64,000 nt of DNA from Cyclospora cayetanensis. Lineage: Eukaryota > Apicomplexa > Conoidasida > Eucoccidiorida > Eimeriidae. This document shows positions 60,700 through 64,000 of the stretch, piece by piece. The notes under the pieces are model-generated. The model saw nothing but the letters and a program-made list of their open reading frames with translations, was not told where the DNA came from and searched no databases. Within the stretch, counting starts at the first letter, position 1, and each line of letters opens with the position of its first letter. Made by a program: the position numbers and the translations under genes. The stretch is from NCBI RefSeq assembly GCF_002999335.1, contig NW_020312048.1, forward strand, positions 310,001 to 374,000. Reading direction: 5' to 3'.

Positions 60700-63600
60700 A
60701 GCGTCTGGCGATGGAAATTATTGGAGACAACGCCTGGTGGGGCAACACAGAGATACCAGGACAACCGGGTCTATTACAGTTGTCTTGCTTCCATCAAGGC
60801 ATTCGGTTGTTTAGCAGTCTTACTTTATTCCAAAATCAGCTGACGAATCGGAAAGCGCCTAAATTTGAAACGTGGAGGTGGCGCATTGTTTCTTCGAACG
60901 GCAGGAGGCACACTGCAATCTTGTTTGAACCATTAGCTCCAAAGAAGTGAGGGGCGAGGGGCAATTAAAGGGGTGGTGCTCCACCCTTTAAGCTCTTCAA
61001 ACATTAACGGCAAGCTTTTTATAGCACCTATTAGATAAAAATGCAAACTTGATATTCCTTGTATCAAGCAAACAGTACTTTGCAATGAGGCGATGTATGT
61101 ACAGACAATGGGATTGGTCAGTTCTCCACCAGTTCTTGGACAATAAAGCTAGTGTATTTGATTGTCTTCACGTAGAGCTTCTCCCGGTACATGTAAACTC
61201 GATGGCAAGATATTCAGCTCCCAACCGGCATAAGATCATACTGATTGACAGCAAAGCATCCCATCATCCGTGACAGACCACCGGAGTCAGCCCTTGGCGG
61301 GAAGAAAGCCAAGCGCGAATATTGCAAATATTCGAAGCTTTTATGAGCTGGTTGAAGGTGAACCTGGCTTTGTATCCCCTGCCCCAAACCCCGAATACAG
61401 AAAGACAAGTACTTCTTGCTGAATGTTCATTTAAAAGACAAACACTTCAATGGTGATTCCAGTAAAGAGTTAGTCGCATGCCATCTGAAATTACCAGAGT
61501 TTTCGTGCCTTTATAAAAACCCTGATTTCTCGGTTTATGCCGGGATCAGCTCAGCAGCAACCTTCAACTACAGCTACAAAATACTTGTAAATCCCGAAGT
61601 GGAAACTTTGGTTTGCAAAAGTCACAAATTAGGCGTAGAGCTCTTTTCATCTATCAGTGGCTTATTTAGGGTAACCCAAAGTTTTACGTCGAATAGGTGC
61701 AGGATGGGCAGCGTTGCATTGATTGTGCCGCCCACAGGTGAGGCCTTTACCAATCATGGCGTTGTAGCTCTTTCAGCAGCATGGCATCTCGACGTGTGGG
61801 CCTTCGGCTGAAATTGGAGGATAAAACTGGTATCCAGAACCTATGTCGGGGCCCTCTTATCCGGCCCTGGCCTACCGTTAACAGTGCATCTGTCTTAATG
61901 TGGAAGAGGTTGTGCAACAAGCTGGAGTTCCCGAAGCACAGCAAAAAGCCAAAAATATTGAACTACAGGACTAGGCCTAGCAAAAGCAGGTTGCTTGGTG
62001 AGCAAAGGATGCGCATTAGGAAACAGAACGCCTCCGCCACGGGCTGCGGCACAGTGAACGGAGTCTTAGAGGATGCCGGGGGCACACTATTGGCCACTCG
62101 TGCGCTATTGCAATGTTTTATCAATGGTAGAGAGCTGCCGGCGTTTACTGGACACTGGGCGGGAAGCGGATCTCTTGTATGAAACGGCACACATATGCAG
62201 TCTGCTTGTTCCCTCATAACGGCGTTCCCTGACGCTGGCAGGCTGAGGGGGCGGGGTCAGAAAGCATGGATTGGCAAGGGCAGGCAGCTAAATGCTACGT
62301 TTGACCGGAAGCACGTCCTAAGGGGACGATTCCTGACTTCCCCGTGCACTGTGACGTATGTTTAGAGTGGTATTGATTATCACAGCTGTTAAGAATTTTG
62401 AAAATAAATTTTCTAACAGTTTCTAGTTTCAATTGGTGAGCTGCAAGGATAAATCGTTTCACGCTTGTTTTTTGTTTTATAAGGGAAGTAAGGTGGTCGC
62501 TCTGCTCTATTTGTCGCTCTGCACGATATATATTGTGGAATTGCTTATATAACCTTCAGACTATGTGTGTAAGGCTCATATATTTGACCTGCATTTATTA
62601 TGCAATTAGGTTTTCTTTAAAATCAATTAATAATCATGGACGGAAATTTCGAGGGTGCGGTGACTTGGGTGCTAAAAGTGCCTTGCTGCCGCCAGGCTGC
62701 CCCACCCTCTTGGTCGTCCAGTGCACCGTATTTAGGTAATCTCCCAGCCAGCTCAAAGCTAGGAGGCACGGTATCGAAAGCTCCCTTACCAAGAAGAGGA
62801 TTATCAGGGGTAGGATGATTATCTCTTGTTAAAGGCAAACTGTAGATTTCAACCACCGTGTTGGGTATAACCCAGTGTCGATTCCAAAACAGGAAGGAGG
62901 GTGACGTCTTTCCGTTAGATTCATGCCCCTAAACAGGATCAATGTGAAGCAGTCTCTACTGTTGCTTAATATCGGCGAGTCACTTGACCAGCCAGAGAGA
63001 AATCGTCTACTAGACATTTGATTTCACTTACGCAGCCGCTCTTCTCTGCTATAATTCACAGTCTCTGCTGCATCTGTGTGCGTCGTATGCTTCTGCCACC
63101 AGTGCATCCGTGTTTATTGCCGAAATTGAAAATGGCAAGAAGGCAAAGCATTAATTGGGTGAGAATGGCCTGTTGTTGCTCAAAACAGGCGAAGGAAAGT
63201 GTCAATAGTACATTCCGACTTCACTCGTTGGTGCTTTTTTGCGTAAAGCATATGATCATGGTAATTCGGGCTACGGTGGGATCTGGAGTATAACTAAAGG
63301 CTTCCAATGCATTTTTCGTGGCCTGGGATGCAACCCGCGCCATATGCGCCCTGCCGTACCCACATTGCCAGTAGCTGAAGGCACTAAATTCCCCTGAGTG
63401 GCGTTTTTCAGAGCCTTTTCTCTCCTCAAACATTTTTGACTGATGCAATTAAGTATGTTATCGTTTAACTGCCAAAAATAGTGTCAGGATCGCCTCTGTG
63501 TCGATGTCACCAGACTCACCAAACATGCCGGTTAGATCCCTTGTTTCAGCTGTGTGACGGCTCACGAAGTAACTCAGTGGTTTCCAGCGCATGTCTGGAA

Positions 63601-63850
63601 GCTTCACAGATTTCCCAGGACGATCTTTATGGATAGAGATCTGAAAGGCGATAGCGCGCTCTGGCGTGTCCTGATGACTCGCATATACATTGATCATCAT
63701 GTGACCATTGCACACCACCCTGAGGCAGACGCAGGTACAGAACGTACCAACCACAGTTTCCTGCAGTTTGCAACTCTATGCTCACACAATTGGTTGACTC
63801 GAAGCTTTTCTTTGTACTGAGGAAGCTTCAAGTACAATAATACACGTGTC
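60700..63850 (+). mobile_element. Decayed Ty3/gypsy LTR retrotransposon, relic 2
   Basis: Coding remnants in pol order. Protease-like: the frame ending at 62182 has CFINGRELPAF and WAGSGSLV, like I-N-G-x-x-x-x-A-L-I-D-T-G-A-S-x-S-F, with the active-site DTG lost. RT N-terminus: 62880-63030 reads RFMPLNRINVKQSLLLLNIG then ESLDQPERN (family DYR-A-LN-x-I-T-x-K). Integrase: 63040-63835. The stretch between RT start and integrase is only tens of bases, so the RT core and RNase H seem deleted. LTR-like copy 4 lies 5'. The open frames at 61416-61811 and 61781-62182 probably belong to the gag region but show no clear motif. Confidence 0.65.
63040..63835 (+). pseudogene. Integrase fragment of relic 2
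   Basis: 63060-63180 reads CCICVRRM and RRQSINWVRM, like the end of the H2C2 zinc-binding region and the start of the core. After a gap, 63498-63820 reads CVDVTRLTKHAG, stop (TAG 63533-63535), IPCFSCVTAHEVTQWF, LHRFPRTIFMDRDLKG, VTIAHHPEADAGTERTNHSF. This matches V-D-R-L-(S/T)-K-x-A-H-F-I-P, L-P-x-x-I-V-S-D-R-D and HPQ-T-D-G-Q-x-E. The D-R-D aspartate and the following Glu (GTER) are kept. The in-frame stop and lost segments make it a pseudogene. Confidence 0.8.
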
Positions 63851-64000
63851 TGCGCGTCGCGCTCCCATATGCCTGGGCTACACTGAGGAGCCCCTTCTAC
63901 TCTTGCCCTACACCCTTTTCTGGTTCGGGTTCAGCAACCACCCATAGTAACGAAGAGATTTCAGAGGGCGGCTGCCTAATGCAAGCCAATGAATGGGCAC

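Noticed and set aside
61416..61811. 131-codon frame as a separate gene
   Set aside because: It lies between LTR-like copy 4 and the protease-like segment, so it is more likely gag-region relic; no motif supports a host gene.
1..64000. CRISPR arrays, operons, prokaryotic promoters, tRNA/rRNA genes
   Set aside because: None was seen. The exon-intron gene structure makes the prokaryotic types irrelevant. A tRNA scan by eye is not reliable, so a tRNA gene could have been missed.

Overview
The window reads as nuclear DNA of an apicomplexan parasite, most likely an eimeriid coccidian (Eimeria/Cyclospora type). The reasons are conserved eukaryotic genes cut into many short exons with GT-AG introns, a bacterial-type prolyl-tRNA synthetase with a secretory-type leader as expected for apicoplast import, and decayed Ty3/gypsy retroelements between genes. 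The organism is an inference; no marker gene in the window fixes the genus. Exon models were built by hand by joining conserved blocks at splice sites with matching reading phase.

Layout, left to right. ALG2 (minus, 5' part only; it runs off the left edge) is divergent from an apicoplast-type prolyl-tRNA synthetase (plus, 1771-4134). That gene converges on a 21-exon kinesin (minus, 12679 to 4352). After about 4 kb without genes, containing an LTR-like repeat, come pyrroline-5-carboxylate reductase (plus, 16996-18541) and a PMS-type MutL mismatch-repair endonuclease (plus, 20264-26032). A TTC14-like S1/TPR protein (minus, 32246 to 26894) is divergent from a 3-hydroxyisobutyryl-CoA hydrolase-like gene (plus, about 33111-37584). 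Then follow an unrecognised single-exon membrane protein (minus, 40187 to 39192), the CCT theta chaperonin subunit (plus, about 40888-44497), an 8-kb retroelement-rich gap, a DP1/Yop1/REEP-type ER-shaping protein (plus, 52899-53399), SURF1 (minus, 55975 to 54077) with a small spliced ORF just upstream, and a final 7-8 kb with a second decayed Ty3/gypsy element.

The genes are housekeeping functions and do not form one pathway: N-glycan assembly (ALG2), organelle translation (ProRS), proline synthesis (P5CR), DNA repair (PMS), cytosolic folding (CCT8), branched-chain acyl-CoA metabolism (HIBCH-like), cytochrome oxidase assembly (SURF1), ER shape (DP1) and microtubule transport (kinesin).

The main unexplained structure is a family of four diverged, same-orientation, noncoding repeats of roughly 0.4-0.7 kb (near 15.7, 37.7, 46.0 and 60.0 kb). 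Two of them stand immediately 5' of decayed gag-pol coding remnants, and two stand alone. They look like LTRs or LTR-derived sequence. I found no CRISPR array, operon or convincing tRNA/rRNA gene.
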